Part shown: piece by piece, positions 36,661 through 44,689 of the stretch | How positions within the stretch are numbered: the first letter of the stretch is position 1 | Layout of the letters: each line of letters starts with the position of its first letter | NCBI GenBank assembly: GCA_023381645.1 | Contig: JAMCRJ010000080.1 | Coordinates: 1-44,689 of the forward strand | Source of the DNA: Gammaproteobacteria bacterium | GTDB taxonomy: Bacteria > Pseudomonadota > Gammaproteobacteria > Acidithiobacillales > Acidithiobacillaceae | Length of the DNA stretch: 44,689 nucleotides | Reading direction: 5' to 3' | Made by a program: the position numbers and the translations under genes | Notes under the pieces: model-generated | Databases searched by the model: none | The model's input: only the letters and a program-made list of their open reading frames with translations | Told to the model about the DNA's origin: nothing

Positions 36661-37923
36661 TCAGTCTTTCCCGGCAGTCTCCGTTCCGCTGCTGAAGCGG
36701 AACATCTTCATCACCGCATCGCTGTCCAGTTGTTCGCCGTTGAGGGCCATGGCCAACAGTTCACCGCCCAGCACCTGGGGGGCGATGATCATGTCCGGCT
36801 GCACCCGGCGGACGCGTCCCAGATTTTTGCTGTCGTTGACGGCAGCTACGGTTTTGGCGGAGCCCTCCATTTCTTTGACCGCCAGCACCACAAAGGCGTT
36901 TTCCGAGTCGTCGGCCCGTAGGGCAAGTACCGCCGCCGCTTGGTCGGCCCCGGCACTGCGCAGCACGTCCGTGTCGCTGGAGTCGCCGATAACGAGATCT
37001 TCCGGCTGATAGATGGAGTCATCAGGCTGATGCCCCATAATCATTACCACGGGTAGATTGCGGCTCTTGAGTTCGCGATAGCTGTTGCGCGCCAGCGGGG
37101 TGTCGCCCGCAATAATATAATGGCCTTTGCGGATCATGTGGCGCTTTTCTCCTTGCAGGGCGGATTGCAGGCGGTTGTTCACTGCCGGGACGATAATGGC
37201 CGAAAGCGACGTGGCAAATACCGTTATCCCCAGCACGATTAAAGATACCACAAAAAGCCGCGCTTCGTTGCTGACCGGCAGGATATCGCCGTAGCCCACG
37301 GTAGCCATGGTGACGACCGAAAAATACAGCGCCGTAGACAGGCTATGAATCTGCGGTCTGAACCCGTTCCCCAGAATATATGCGCCAAAGACGCCGTAGC
37401 TCATGACCATGATGGCGCCGACCAGCGCAAACAGCGTGCCGGTGGCCAGACTGCTGCGGTTAAAACGACCGCGAAATATCCAGAGGAAAAAGACCAGCGC
37501 GGCATTATAATAGAGCAGCACGGAAATCTGCTGAGGGTGGCGGTAAATTCCAAAGGCGAGGATGGCCGTCGCCATGGTCAGGACGAGGGCCCAGGCAAAA
37601 CGGGAGCGGAAGACCAGTCCCAGGGACATGATCAGCAGGATCACGCCCGCAGCACCCTGGGGAACGCCGCGAAAGGCATCCAGCACAAAGCTGTGCGAGA
37701 CATCCGCCAGACTGCCGACGTAGCTCAGACCCAGCAGATGCTCCAGCGCCGGGAGGATATTGAATATCCCCAAAAAACCTACTGCCGCGGCGATGGGGAT
37801 TTGCGGGTACCAGTCTTCCAGGTGGAGAACGTTCGTCCAGTGCTGCCTGCGCGCGCGCCAGCGGGCACGCCGATCTGGCCGCAAAACGTGCCCGGGATGA
37901 TGTTCATTGAACTTTTTTGGCAC
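36661..37923 (-). CDS. kch: Kch-type voltage-gated potassium channel with RCK domain
   Basis: The 420-residue protein (E. coli Kch 417) has six hydrophobic segments before the pore. The K+ filter is TVGYGD (208-213) in ALYFSVVTMATVGYGDILP. The RCK domain starts about residue 266 (HYIIAGDTPLARNSY), whose Rossmann loop lacks GxGxxG, as does E. coli Kch. It ends with a short charged tail. The fourth segment carries no regular Arg series, so voltage sensing is doubtful. The start is a GTG with GGAG eight bases upstream. In an acidophile K+ flux may help build the inside-positive potential that keeps protons out; that role is inference. Confidence 0.9.
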   Translation of the reverse strand: MPKKFNEHHPGHVLRPDRRARWRARRQHWTNVLHLEDWYPQIPIAAAVGFLGIFNILPALEHLLGLSYVGSLADVSHSFVLDAFRGVPQGAAGVILLIMSLGLVFRSRFAWALVLTMATAILAFGIYRHPQQISVLLYYNAALVFFLWIFRGRFNRSSLATGTLFALVGAIMVMSYGVFGAYILGNGFRPQIHSLSTALYFSVVTMATVGYGDILPVSNEARLFVVSLIVLGITVFATSLSAIIVPAVNNRLQSALQGEKRHMIRKGHYIIAGDTPLARNSYRELKSRNLPVVMIMGHQPDDSIYQPEDLVIGDSSDTDVLRSAGADQAAAVLALRADDSENAFVVLAVKEMEGSAKTVAAVNDSKNLGRVRRVQPDMIIAPQVLGGELLAMALNGEQLDSDAVMKMFRFSSGTETAGKD

Positions 37924-37988
37924 GCGTCACTCCAAGGGTATAGATGACCCGTTGGTTGTCTGGGTCCGGTCTACCCTCCCTGACCGGA

Positions 37989-38675
37989 TCATGAGTTCTC
38001 CCCTCCCTTTGAGAACTCGCTATTAGCCCCGGCTTCGGCTGGGGTTTCTTTTTCTGCATCCGGTGTGAGCCATCTTGCTATACGTTCATGCAACTCATCT
38101 ATACCCAACCCCGACTGGGCAGAAAATAGCTGCATGGCGACCCCTTGCAATTCCGGAGTCCGCCGCAAGCGGGCCATTTCCTGAGTCGCCGCACCGCGGC
38201 TGAGTTTGTCTGCTTTGTTGAGCAAGACATGCACCGGTCTACCACAGCCCTGCGCGAAGGCAATGAGGTCGGCATCGTGGGCAGTATAGGGGTGGCGGAT
38301 ATCCATGACCAGGATCAATCCACGCAAACTGCCGCGCCGCCGTAGATATTGTTCCAGCAGTGGCCCCCAGGAGCGCCGCAGCGCCTCGGGGACCTTGGCA
38401 TACCCGTAGCCGGGCAGGTCCACGAGGCGTTGCCCCGGATCGAGATCGAAAATATTGATGGCCTGGGTACGGCCCGGGGTGCGACTGACCCGCGCCAGCG
38501 CCCGGCGCTCGGTCAGCATATTGAGGGTGGATGACTTGCCCACATTGGAACGGCCGGCAATGGCCACTTCGGCGCCATCATCGGCGGGCAACTGGCCAGC
38601 CTGGGTGACACTCAGGCGATAGGCCGCCCGCCGTAGTGGCGCGAAACGAAAGGAATTGGGGTTGGTATGGTCCAT
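37989..38675 (-). CDS. engB: Ribosome-assembly GTPase EngB (YsxC/YihA)
   Basis: The 228-residue GTPase has G1 AGRSNVGKSS (about 40-49), G3 DLPGYGYAKV (the family's D-x-P-G-Y-G-Y-A), G4 NKADKL and the G2 region SRTPGRTQAINIFDL. It acts in 50S subunit assembly. The start at 38673-38675 fits the family N-terminus (SFRFAPLRRAAY); an upstream ATG at 38711 adds a Gly-rich stretch not seen elsewhere. The protein is about 20 residues longer at the C-terminus than usual, with a low-complexity tail (KETPAEAGANSEFSKGG) encoded over two hairpins. The 162-base gap to the MFS gene holds no ORF. Confidence 0.95.
   Translation of the reverse strand: MDHTNPNSFRFAPLRRAAYRLSVTQAGQLPADDGAEVAIAGRSNVGKSSTLNMLTERRALARVSRTPGRTQAINIFDLDPGQRLVDLPGYGYAKVPEALRRSWGPLLEQYLRRRGSLRGLILVMDIRHPYTAHDADLIAFAQGCGRPVHVLLNKADKLSRGAATQEMARLRRTPELQGVAMQLFSAQSGLGIDELHERIARWLTPDAEKETPAEAGANSEFSKGGENS
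37993..38018. repeat. Inverted repeat over the engB stop codon
   Basis: GAGTTCTC (37993-38000) and GAGAACTC (38011-38018) are perfect 8-base arms around a 10-base loop. The repeat covers the last codons and the stop of engB. No T-run follows on the minus strand, so it may protect the 3' end of the mRNA rather than terminate. Confidence 0.6.
38025..38055 (+). terminator. Terminator-like UUCG hairpin, plus strand, inside engB 3' coding end
   Basis: Bases 38025-38046 fold to a 9-pair stem capped by C-TTCG-G, followed by TTTCTTTTTC. This is a textbook rho-independent form on the plus strand, yet no plus-strand gene ends here; it lies antisense inside the last codons of engB. It may stop transcripts arriving from the polA side. 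Confidence 0.55.
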
Positions 38676-38837
38676 GCCCAGAGCATAGTCGCCACCCGCC
38701 CCGTCTGGCAATCGGAAGCCGTAAAATTATGCCTGTGTCACAGCTCGGGTCTGGCCCGGTGCGGCCGCAAGCGGCCCGATACGATTGGTGGGCGTCGGTG
38801 TCGCCTGACCATGTCCGGGGACGGACAGCGCCGCCGG

Positions 38838-40067
38838 CTACGCGGTTTGGCCGTGGTCCTCTGCCCGGTTAAAAAACCGCTGGAAAAAGTATAGATAAAC
38901 GCCTTGCAGAACCCCCGCAATCAAAAAAGGGGCTACCAACATCTCCGCCTCAAAAAACAGGGCAGCAATGCTCGGACCAATGGCTCGTGGCGCCTGTATG
39001 GACAAACTATTTACCGTCGCGGCCAAGCCACGTTGGCTCCTGTCCACCAAGCCCAGAAAAAGGGCCTGCCGCGAGCCTATGCTTCCCTGATTCAAGGCCG
39101 CGCGGGCGATAAAGAGCAGCATCGCCACCCAGAAAAACGGTGCAAACGGCAGAGCCAGCAGCAGCGCCAGCCCGAGCAGGCGCATACGCAAAACCGTTCC
39201 GACGAGGCCAAAGCGCCGAATGAGGCGCAGACCGATCAGTGACATGAAAGCGGCACTGACGAAGGCGAGGGCCATCGCGCCACCAATCGCCGCGGGCCCC
39301 ACCCCAAAGCGCAAGTGAAACCAGTACGCCATCAACGGTCCCGCCATACCAATTCCCAGACCATTCAGCGCATTAATAGTGCCAAAAGTCAGCAACACCC
39401 GCCAGATGGGCTTGCGCACTTCCGGAGGATCAGCCCGTGTCTGCTCACTCCGCACTGCGGATGCCGTATCGGCTGTCGATTCTTTTGCCGCACCCAAAAA
39501 CAGCAGACAGAGAAGCGAACCCAGCAAGACAACCAGGAAGAGCGGTCTGTAAGCCTCCGTACCCGGCAATACGCCCGCTAATATGCCGGGTAAGCCTGCC
39601 AGCGTAGCGCCCGCGGCCATCCCCAGGAGCCCAATGCTGGTATTCAAATGGAACACCTGTCCCCATTGCCCGCGGGTTACACTCCGGGACATCCAGGATT
39701 GCTCCGCTGGTGCGAAGGGCCCTGCCCCGCCGTTGGCGCCGCGACCGAACCCGCCCAAAACGGCTGCCAGAGTGAGCCAGACGGGCTGGGCGGTACTCAG
39801 GGCGATGGACGCCGCGATGAGCTGAACTGCCTCGTAGCCCAGCAGAAAGCCTTTGGCACCAAAGTGATCGCTCAAGGGGCCCACCAGCAGGGTTGCCACA
39901 GCGCCGACCAGCAGGCTGGTCGAGTACAGGAGGCCAATAGCCAATGCCGACCAATGCAAGGCATGCAGATAGAGTGCAAAGTCGACGACCAGTGCACCCT
40001 GCCCCACACTGCGCGCACTGCGGGCGCCCATCAGCAGTCGCGCAGTACGGGGGACCCCCTTCAGCAA
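38838..40067 (-). CDS. Major facilitator superfamily transporter
   Basis: The 409-residue protein has about 12 hydrophobic helices in two halves, with the MFS loop LVGPLSDHFGAKGFLLGYE (G-x-L-x-D-x-x-G-x-K type) between helices 2 and 3. A hydrophilic central loop (about 198-220, K-E-S-T-A-D-T and R-S-E-Q-T-R-A-D) separates the halves. The substrate cannot be told. It starts 12 bases after panD. The start is uncertain: a TTG at 40067 or an ATG at 40031, neither with a good ribosome site. Confidence 0.83.
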   Translation of the reverse strand: MLKGVPRTARLLMGARSARSVGQGALVVDFALYLHALHWSALAIGLLYSTSLLVGAVATLLVGPLSDHFGAKGFLLGYEAVQLIAASIALSTAQPVWLTLAAVLGGFGRGANGGAGPFAPAEQSWMSRSVTRGQWGQVFHLNTSIGLLGMAAGATLAGLPGILAGVLPGTEAYRPLFLVVLLGSLLCLLFLGAAKESTADTASAVRSEQTRADPPEVRKPIWRVLLTFGTINALNGLGIGMAGPLMAYWFHLRFGVGPAAIGGAMALAFVSAAFMSLIGLRLIRRFGLVGTVLRMRLLGLALLLALPFAPFFWVAMLLFIARAALNQGSIGSRQALFLGLVDRSQRGLAATVNSLSIQAPRAIGPSIAALFFEAEMLVAPFLIAGVLQGVYLYFFQRFFNRAEDHGQTA

Positions 40068-40079
40068 GGGGGGTGCCGT

Positions 40080-40463
40080 TCAGGCAGGTGCGGGGTCAAT
40101 GTGCTGGCTGCGCCGTATGATGCGATTGTGCTCGTCTACATATACCAGTTGCGGTCGGAAACCGGCCACGGCATCTGCGGTGACCTGTGCGTAGGCGGCG
40201 ATAATCAGCACATCTCCCAGGGACACCCTGCGCGCCGCCGCACCATTGACCGAAATGATACCCGACCCCGCCGACGCGCTGATCGCGTAGGTACTGAATC
40301 GGTCACCGTTATTCACATCGTAAATGTGTATCTGCTCATAAGGATGAATGCCCGCGGTAGCCAACAGGTCGCTGTCGATCGCACAGGAACCCTCGTATTC
40401 CAGTTCGACAGCCGTGACCCGCACCCGATGCAGTTTGCCCTTCAGGAGGGTTAACAGAATCAT
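40080..40463 (-). CDS. panD: Aspartate 1-decarboxylase PanD
   Basis: The 127-residue proenzyme makes beta-alanine for pantothenate and CoA. It self-cleaves between Gly25 and Ser26 in YEGSCAID, with the new N-terminal Ser becoming the catalytic pyruvoyl group. Other hallmarks are the start LLTLLKGKLHRVRVT, the N-N-G-D-R-F-S-T-Y segment and V-N-G-A-A-A-R-R. Length matches E. coli PanD (126). GAGGG precedes the ATG. No other pan genes are adjacent; the downstream MFS gene is probably cotranscribed. Confidence 0.96.
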   Translation of the reverse strand: MILLTLLKGKLHRVRVTAVELEYEGSCAIDSDLLATAGIHPYEQIHIYDVNNGDRFSTYAISASAGSGIISVNGAAARRVSLGDVLIIAAYAQVTADAVAGFRPQLVYVDEHNRIIRRSQHIDPAPA

Positions 40464-40497
40464 CGCCGACCCTCTTCCCAGGGCGGGCGACTGGTCA

Positions 40498-40538
40498 GCC
40501 GGTTTGCCCTCCGGGCGACAGACGCCAGGGCAACCGGC
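40498..40538. repeat. Inverted repeat in the panD / P-type ATPase divergent region
   Basis: GCCGGTTTGCCCT (40498-40510) pairs with AGGGCAACCGGC (40527-40538), 12 bases with one bulge around a 16-base loop. It lies 35 bases upstream of panD and could be an operator for either gene or a leader hairpin of panD. No T-run follows on either side. Confidence 0.5.
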
Positions 40539-40703
40539 ATCCCTGCCTTAATCACGATTTTCCCCAGAAGATTTAACATGACACCATGCTCCCAATACAA
40601 CGCGATCTGCGCAGTTTACTACCAGCATGGCCTGTGGGGGAATCTTCGCAGACCTCAGGGTTCTATACTTGGAAAAACGTAAAAGATATCGAGATAACGG
40701 AAT

Positions 40704-42995
40704 ATGCCGGAAAACACCTGTAGCGGACTGAGTAGCGATGAAGCGCGGCAACGGCTTGCCCAATATGGCCCCAATGCGGTCACCGAAGAAAAACCCAAAA
40801 ACTGGCTGCTCTTTCTCCACAAGTTTTGGGCACCGGTACCCTGGATGCTGGAAGGCACCCTGATTCTGGAAGCCATATTGGGTAGGTGGCCAGAAGCGAT
40901 CATCATCACTTTGCTCCTCATTTTTAACGGGGTGCTCGGTTTCAGCCAGGAGCGCAAGGCGCAGAGCGCGCTGGAACTGCTGAAAGAGCGACTGCGGATT
41001 CAGGCCCGCGCCTGTCGCGATGGACAATGGCAAAGTATCCCGGCCGCCGACCTTGTACCGGGCGATCTGGTTCATGTGCGGGTCGGGGATATGGTTCCCG
41101 CCGACCTGTGTCTCAGCGACGGCGGCATATTGGTGGACCAATCCGCCCTGACGGGGGAATCCATGCCCGTGGAACGGGCTGTGGGCGACACCCTCTATTC
41201 CGCCTCGGTCGTCCGTCGCGGCGAAGCTTCCGGGGAAGTTACGGCCACGGGAGCCAACAGTTATTTTGGCAAGACCGCTGAACTGGTGCGCGGCGCCGGT
41301 GCCAAAAGTCACCTGGAAGAACTGGTTCTCTCCATCGTCCGTTATCTGGTAATGATGGACGTCGTTCTCGTCGCCGCGATCCTGATTTACGCAGCCGCCA
41401 ACCACGTCCCGCTTGCGGAAATATTGCCTTTTGCGCTTATCCTGCTGGTTGCTTCGGTACCGGTGGCGCTGCCCGCCACTTTCACCCTGGCTACTGCCAT
41501 CTCCTCCCTGCATCTGGCGCACCGGGGTGTGTTGGTCACCCGCTTGGCCGCCGTGGAAGAAGCCGCTGCCATGAGCGATCTCTGCAGTGACAAAACCGGC
41601 ACTCTCACCCAGAACCGTCTCAGCCTCAGTCAGGCAAAGGGTTGGCCCGGCGTGGGAGAGGCGGAGCTTCTAAAGATGGCGGCCATCGCCAGTGATAGCG
41701 CCACTCAGGATCCCATTGATCTTGCCATTCTCCAGGCGTCGGTAGCGCAGACCCCACACCTCCCCGATCGTCAGCAGTTCGTGCCCTTTGATCCCACTAC
41801 CAAGCGTTCGGAGGGGGTTTTCATTCAGAACGGCGCATCCTGGCGCGCACTCAAGGGCGCACCCCAGATCATCGCCAAACTCTGCGGCAATACGGACTGG
41901 GAACAGGCGACAACGGATCTCGCCGCCGGTGGCGCAAGGGTGCTTGCCGTGGCGGCAGGCCCCGATGGCCAACCACGATTTTTCGGCCTGCTTGCGCTCG
42001 CTGACCCGATCCGCCCGGATGCGGCGCAAGTCGTTCAACAATTGCAGGAACTGGGCGTGCAGGTGCGCATGGTCACCGGTGACAGTCCGCAGACCGCAAA
42101 AAATGTTGCCACAGCGCTGGGTATCAAGGGTAGCGTTTGTGACGTCAATGCCCTGGCGGAGGACTGTGGCGTATATGCCGGGGTTTTCCCCGCTGATAAG
42201 TTTCATCTGGTGCAAGGTTTGCAGAAAAAAGGCCGGATCGTCGGCATGACGGGCGACGGAGTCAATGACGCCCCTGCCCTCAAACAGGCAGAGATGGGCG
42301 TGGCCGTGGAAAGCGCCACCGATGTTGCCAAGGCGGCGGCCAGCCTCGTACTCACCACGCCCGGTCTGCAGGGGGTGCTTGATGCGGTGATCACCGGTCG
42401 GCGCGTCTATCAGCGCATGCTCACCTATACCCTCAATAAAATTGTCAAAGTCTTTCAGGTCGCCCTGTTCCTGAGCTTGAGCTTCCTGCTGTTCCGCAGC
42501 TTTGTGGTTACCCCGCTGCTGGTTCTTCTGCTGCTCTTCGCCAACGATTTCGTGACCATGTCCCTGGCGGAGGACAACGTGCGTCCCTCGCCAAAACCGG
42601 ATCGCTGGGACATACATACCTTGGTATTTTCCTCGCTGGTCGTTGCCTTCGCCTGGCTGATTTATATCTTCGCCGTGTATGGGGTGGGCCGGTCGCTGGA
42701 GTTGCCGTTGGCATCCGTGCAGACCCTGGATTTCCTTGGACTGGTATTTTCGGGTCTGACCAATGTCTTTTTGGTGCGGGAGCGCGACCATCTCTGGGCG
42801 TCGGTCCCCGGTCGCTTTCTGCTCTGGGCCAGTCTGGTGGATATTCTGGTGGTGGGTGGTCTGGCTGCGATGGGTTGGTTGATGGCGCCCTTGCCGGTAC
42901 CGCTTATCGCCGGCCTGCTCCTGGCGACGATGGTCTACACCCTGATCCTCGACCAGATCAAGGTGCCTTTGTTGCGGCGACTAACCAGTGCCTGA
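40704..42995 (+). CDS. P-type (P3A) plasma-membrane proton-exporting ATPase
   Basis: The 763-residue protein belongs to the P3A group, which includes fungal and plant H+-ATPases and archaeal/bacterial homologues. The A-domain loop is LTGESMPV and PGDLVHVRVGDMVPADL. The phosphorylated Asp296 is in CSDKTGTLTQN, with ATP-binding KGAP and MVTGDSPQTA, and the hinge MTGDGVNDAPALKQAEMGVAV. The membrane motif LLVASVPVALPATFTL is typical. It lacks the long autoinhibitory tail of eukaryotic pumps. A proton pump at low external pH is plausible but the ion is not proven. A TATACT (40664-40669) without a good -35 lies upstream, and ACGGA precedes the ATG. Confidence 0.9.
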   Translation: MPENTCSGLSSDEARQRLAQYGPNAVTEEKPKNWLLFLHKFWAPVPWMLEGTLILEAILGRWPEAIIITLLLIFNGVLGFSQERKAQSALELLKERLRIQARACRDGQWQSIPAADLVPGDLVHVRVGDMVPADLCLSDGGILVDQSALTGESMPVERAVGDTLYSASVVRRGEASGEVTATGANSYFGKTAELVRGAGAKSHLEELVLSIVRYLVMMDVVLVAAILIYAAANHVPLAEILPFALILLVASVPVALPATFTLATAISSLHLAHRGVLVTRLAAVEEAAAMSDLCSDKTGTLTQNRLSLSQAKGWPGVGEAELLKMAAIASDSATQDPIDLAILQASVAQTPHLPDRQQFVPFDPTTKRSEGVFIQNGASWRALKGAPQIIAKLCGNTDWEQATTDLAAGGARVLAVAAGPDGQPRFFGLLALADPIRPDAAQVVQQLQELGVQVRMVTGDSPQTAKNVATALGIKGSVCDVNALAEDCGVYAGVFPADKFHLVQGLQKKGRIVGMTGDGVNDAPALKQAEMGVAVESATDVAKAAASLVLTTPGLQGVLDAVITGRRVYQRMLTYTLNKIVKVFQVALFLSLSFLLFRSFVVTPLLVLLLLFANDFVTMSLAEDNVRPSPKPDRWDIHTLVFSSLVVAFAWLIYIFAVYGVGRSLELPLASVQTLDFLGLVFSGLTNVFLVRERDHLWASVPGRFLLWASLVDILVVGGLAAMGWLMAPLPVPLIAGLLLATMVYTLILDQIKVPLLRRLTSA

Positions 42996-43094
42996 CCGTG
43001 ACCTATGGCACCAATCCCGGTGCCGGCAAAGAGCATTCAGCCCGGAGCCCGCCAATGCTAATATGCAGCCTCATCACAAAACACCGGCCAATTT

Positions 43095-44318
43095 ATGACT
43101 ATGAAGCATCAGGATGCATTCGAACAAATCGCGCTTGGCACCGTCGACATGCTGCCCGAAGGCGAAATGCTGGCGCGGCTTGCAGCGGCACAGCGCGATA
43201 ACAGCCCCCTACGGATCAAGCTGGGCATGGATCCCACCGCCCCGGATCTGCACCTGGGACATACGGTGCTACTCCATAAGGCCCGTCAATTCCAGGATCT
43301 CGGCCATCGCCTGCTGTTCGTTATCGGCGATTTTACCGCCATGATCGGCGACCCCACGGGCAAGAGCGTTACCCGCAAAGCGTTGAGTCGCGAAGAGGTG
43401 GTGGCCAATGCCGCGACTTATCGGCGCCAGGTATTCAAGATACTGGATCCCGAGCGTACCGAAGTGATGTTCAACTCAGAGTGGTTGGGCGTCCTGCGTC
43501 CTGAGGAGCTGATCCAGATTGCCGCGCGTTATACCGTGGCGCGCATGCTGGAACGCGACGACTTCAACAAGCGTTACAGTGCGAATCAGCCCATCGCCAT
43601 TCACGAGTTTCTCTACCCTTTGCTGCAAGGCTATGACTCGGTCGCCATCAAGGCGGACGTGGAACTGGGCGGCACGGACCAGCGCTTCAACCTGCTGGTG
43701 GGCCGGGAATTACAACGTGAGTATGGCCAGAAACCGCAGTTGGTGCTCACCATGCCCATTCTCGAGGGTCTGGACGGTGTGCAAAAGATGTCCAAATCCC
43801 TGGGCAATTTCATCGCAGTCGAAGACCAACCCGCAGAGATGTTCGGCAAGATCATGTCTATCTCGGACTTCCTGATGTGGCGTTACTACGCGTTACTTTC
43901 CCGTGTACCTGCGGTAGAGCAGACGCGCCTGCAGAAAGAGGCGGCCAGTGGGGCGCGCAATCCGCGCGATATCAAGCTGGATCTGGCTGGTGAGTTGGTG
44001 CGCCGTTTTCACGGCACCGCGGCGGCTCAGAAGGCGCATATCGCCTTCCTTGCCCAGTTTCAGCGCCACGAAACTCCTGGAGATCTGCCGCTGCAAGCCA
44101 TTAAGCTGTCCGAGGCCCCTCGCCTCAGTCAGCTATTGGTGCGGGTACACCTCGCTGCCAGCACCAGCGAGGCCATGCGTAAGATGAAGGAGGGCGCTGT
44201 GCGGGTCGATGGCGAACGGGTTGTCGACCCTGCGACAATTCTGGCTCTGGATGCGGTATATCTGCTGCAATTTGGAAAACGGCACTTCGCCCGCGTCGCT
44301 CTGCAAAAAGGTGAATGA
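43095..44318 (+). CDS. tyrS: Tyrosyl-tRNA synthetase
   Basis: The 407-residue class I synthetase joins tyrosine to its tRNA. The HIGH-type motif is [10 protein letters not shown] (about 52-61), after [11 protein letters not shown]; the [14 protein letters not shown] block is typical of the TyrZ-like clade. [11 protein letters not shown] supplies KMSKS (about 231-241), and a C-terminal S4-like RNA-binding domain (about 340-395: [13 protein letters not shown], then A-V-R-V-D-G-E-R-V) closes the protein. It is 75 bases upstream of a 16S promoter and transcribed in the same direction. A weak stem (ATGTGG/CCACAT, 44338-44356) with no T-run follows. Confidence 0.96.
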   Translation: MTMKHQDAFEQIALGTVDMLPEGEMLARLAAAQRDNSPLRIKLGMDPTAPDLHLGHTVLLHKARQFQDLGHRLLFVIGDFTAMIGDPTGKSVTRKALSREEVVANAATYRRQVFKILDPERTEVMFNSEWLGVLRPEELIQIAARYTVARMLERDDFNKRYSANQPIAIHEFLYPLLQGYDSVAIKADVELGGTDQRFNLLVGRELQREYGQKPQLVLTMPILEGLDGVQKMSKSLGNFIAVEDQPAEMFGKIMSISDFLMWRYYALLSRVPAVEQTRLQKEAASGARNPRDIKLDLAGELVRRFHGTAAAQKAHIAFLAQFQRHETPGDLPLQAIKLSEAPRLSQLLVRVHLAASTSEAMRKMKEGAVRVDGERVVDPATILALDAVYLLQFGKRHFARVALQKGE

Positions 44319-44393
44319 CGCTCTAACCGCTGGCTCCATGTGGGATGGTGCCACATAACCACGGTGCGAGGGCAGGAAAATCGAAATTGGCTG

Positions 44394-44421
44394 TTGACAC
44401 CCTTCGGGACCTCCGTATAAT
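44394..44421 (+). promoter_or_regulatory. Strong rRNA operon promoter
   Basis: A perfect TTGACA (44394-44399) and perfect TATAAT (44416-44421) are 16 bases apart. The following GCGCCC is a GC-rich discriminator, as at rRNA promoters under stringent control. Transcription would start near 44428, giving a leader of about 140 bases. Confidence 0.9.
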
Positions 44422-44427
44422 GCGCCC

Positions 44428-44570
44428 TCACGACGCGGCGCTGAGCCGCACCGGACTCCAGTCCGACTTGTTCTTTTCCAGCCGAGTGGAGATGTGTGGG
44501 GTTTAGGCCCAGGGGTAATATGAGCGCCGAGGTGCGCTCGTAACCCTGAGCAGTATTGTTTTAATGGATT
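44428..44570 (+). ncRNA. 16S rRNA 5' leader
   Basis: The transcribed leader is inferred from the promoter and 16S start. It has a GAGCGC/GCGCTC hairpin (44523-44540) and a T-rich TTGTTCTTTTCCA near 44469 that could act as a boxA-like antitermination site. Processing sites for RNase III are expected but the partner strand lies outside the window. Confidence 0.6.
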
Positions 44571-44689
44571 GAACTTAAGAGTTTGATCCTGGCTCAGATT
44601 GAACGCTGGCGGCATGCCTAACACATGCAAGTCGAACGGTAACAGGTCTTCGGATGCTGACGAGTGGCGGACGGGTGAGTAATGCGTAG
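44571..44689 (+). rRNA. rrs: 16S ribosomal RNA, 5' part
   Basis: The universal 16S start AGAGTTTGATCCTGGCTCAG begins at 44578, and the following GAACGCTGGCGGCATGCCTAA and GTGGCGGACGGGTGAGTAAT are conserved 16S blocks. By alignment with E. coli the mature 5' end should be near 44571. The gene runs off the right edge. The variable bases after AAGTCGAACGGTAACAGG match what I recall for Acidithiobacillus ferrooxidans-type 16S. Confidence 0.97.

Noticed and set aside
38676..38837. Possible small gene in the engB-MFS gap
   Set aside because: Plus-strand frames there run into the engB and MFS genes antisense and are Arg/Pro-rich without ribosome sites.
40548..41522. A 324-codon minus-strand frame at the start of the P-type ATPase gene
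   Set aside because: Antisense to recognisable ATPase motifs and low-complexity; could not be supported as a gene.
44338..44356. Possible terminator after tyrS
   Set aside because: The 6-base stem is weak and no T-run follows.

Overview
The window looks like chromosomal DNA of an acidophilic, chemolithotrophic gammaproteobacterium-like organism, most probably Acidithiobacillus (close to A. ferrooxidans). This is inferred from the start of the 16S rRNA gene at the right edge, the high GC coding style, the gene order mnmG-rsmG-parA-parB-atp-glmU-glmS, and a Tn7-like end just after glmS, the place where Tn7-like elements are known in A. ferrooxidans. No database search was possible, so the genus call rests on recognition.

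Region 1 (1-5,746, minus strand): a partial secreted SIMPL-type protein, a short phospholipase-D-like fragment coupled to both neighbours, a pirin, a Trp-rich lipoprotein, and an unusual row of four CorA-type channel genes whose selectivity filters differ (GMN, GVN, AMN and HMM). Region 2 (5,800-11,660, plus): a compact run of moaB, a methyltransferase, an NlpE-type lipoprotein, mnmG, rsmG, parA and parB. Region 3 (11,671-21,937, plus): the complete F1Fo ATP synthase operon atpIBEFHAGDC with a candidate promoter and a terminator, then glmU and glmS for UDP-GlcNAc synthesis. Region 4 (21,938-22,363): a scar downstream of glmS with a Tn7-like end and a broken IS66 transposase tail.

Region 5 (22,364-30,661): htpG; a minus-strand set cbpA-cbpM-phosphoribosyltransferase-polX that joins a DnaJ-type co-chaperone and its modulator to a DNA repair polymerase; then, divergently, a UvrD-type helicase and a ComEA-like protein. 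Region 6 (30,672-36,658): a di-haem type cytochrome b, an orphan three-helix membrane protein, thrB, a DUF2782 protein, a LOG-family protein and polA. Region 7 (36,661-43,000): minus-strand kch, engB, an MFS transporter and panD, facing a plus-strand P-type proton ATPase. Region 8 (43,095-44,689): tyrS and the promoter, leader and first 119 bases of a 16S rRNA gene.

The mnmG/parAB/atp/glmUS block, engB-polA and an rRNA operon in one stretch suggest a position near the chromosomal origin, although no oriC or dnaA is visible. Physiologically the region is rich in ion handling (ATP synthase, P-type H+ pump, K+ channel, four CorA-type channels), which fits life at low pH. No defence island or CRISPR array is present. 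The most unusual items are the four-gene CorA row, the glmS-adjacent mobile-element scar, the chaperone-PolX operon, and the engB tail that overlaps a terminator-like hairpin.
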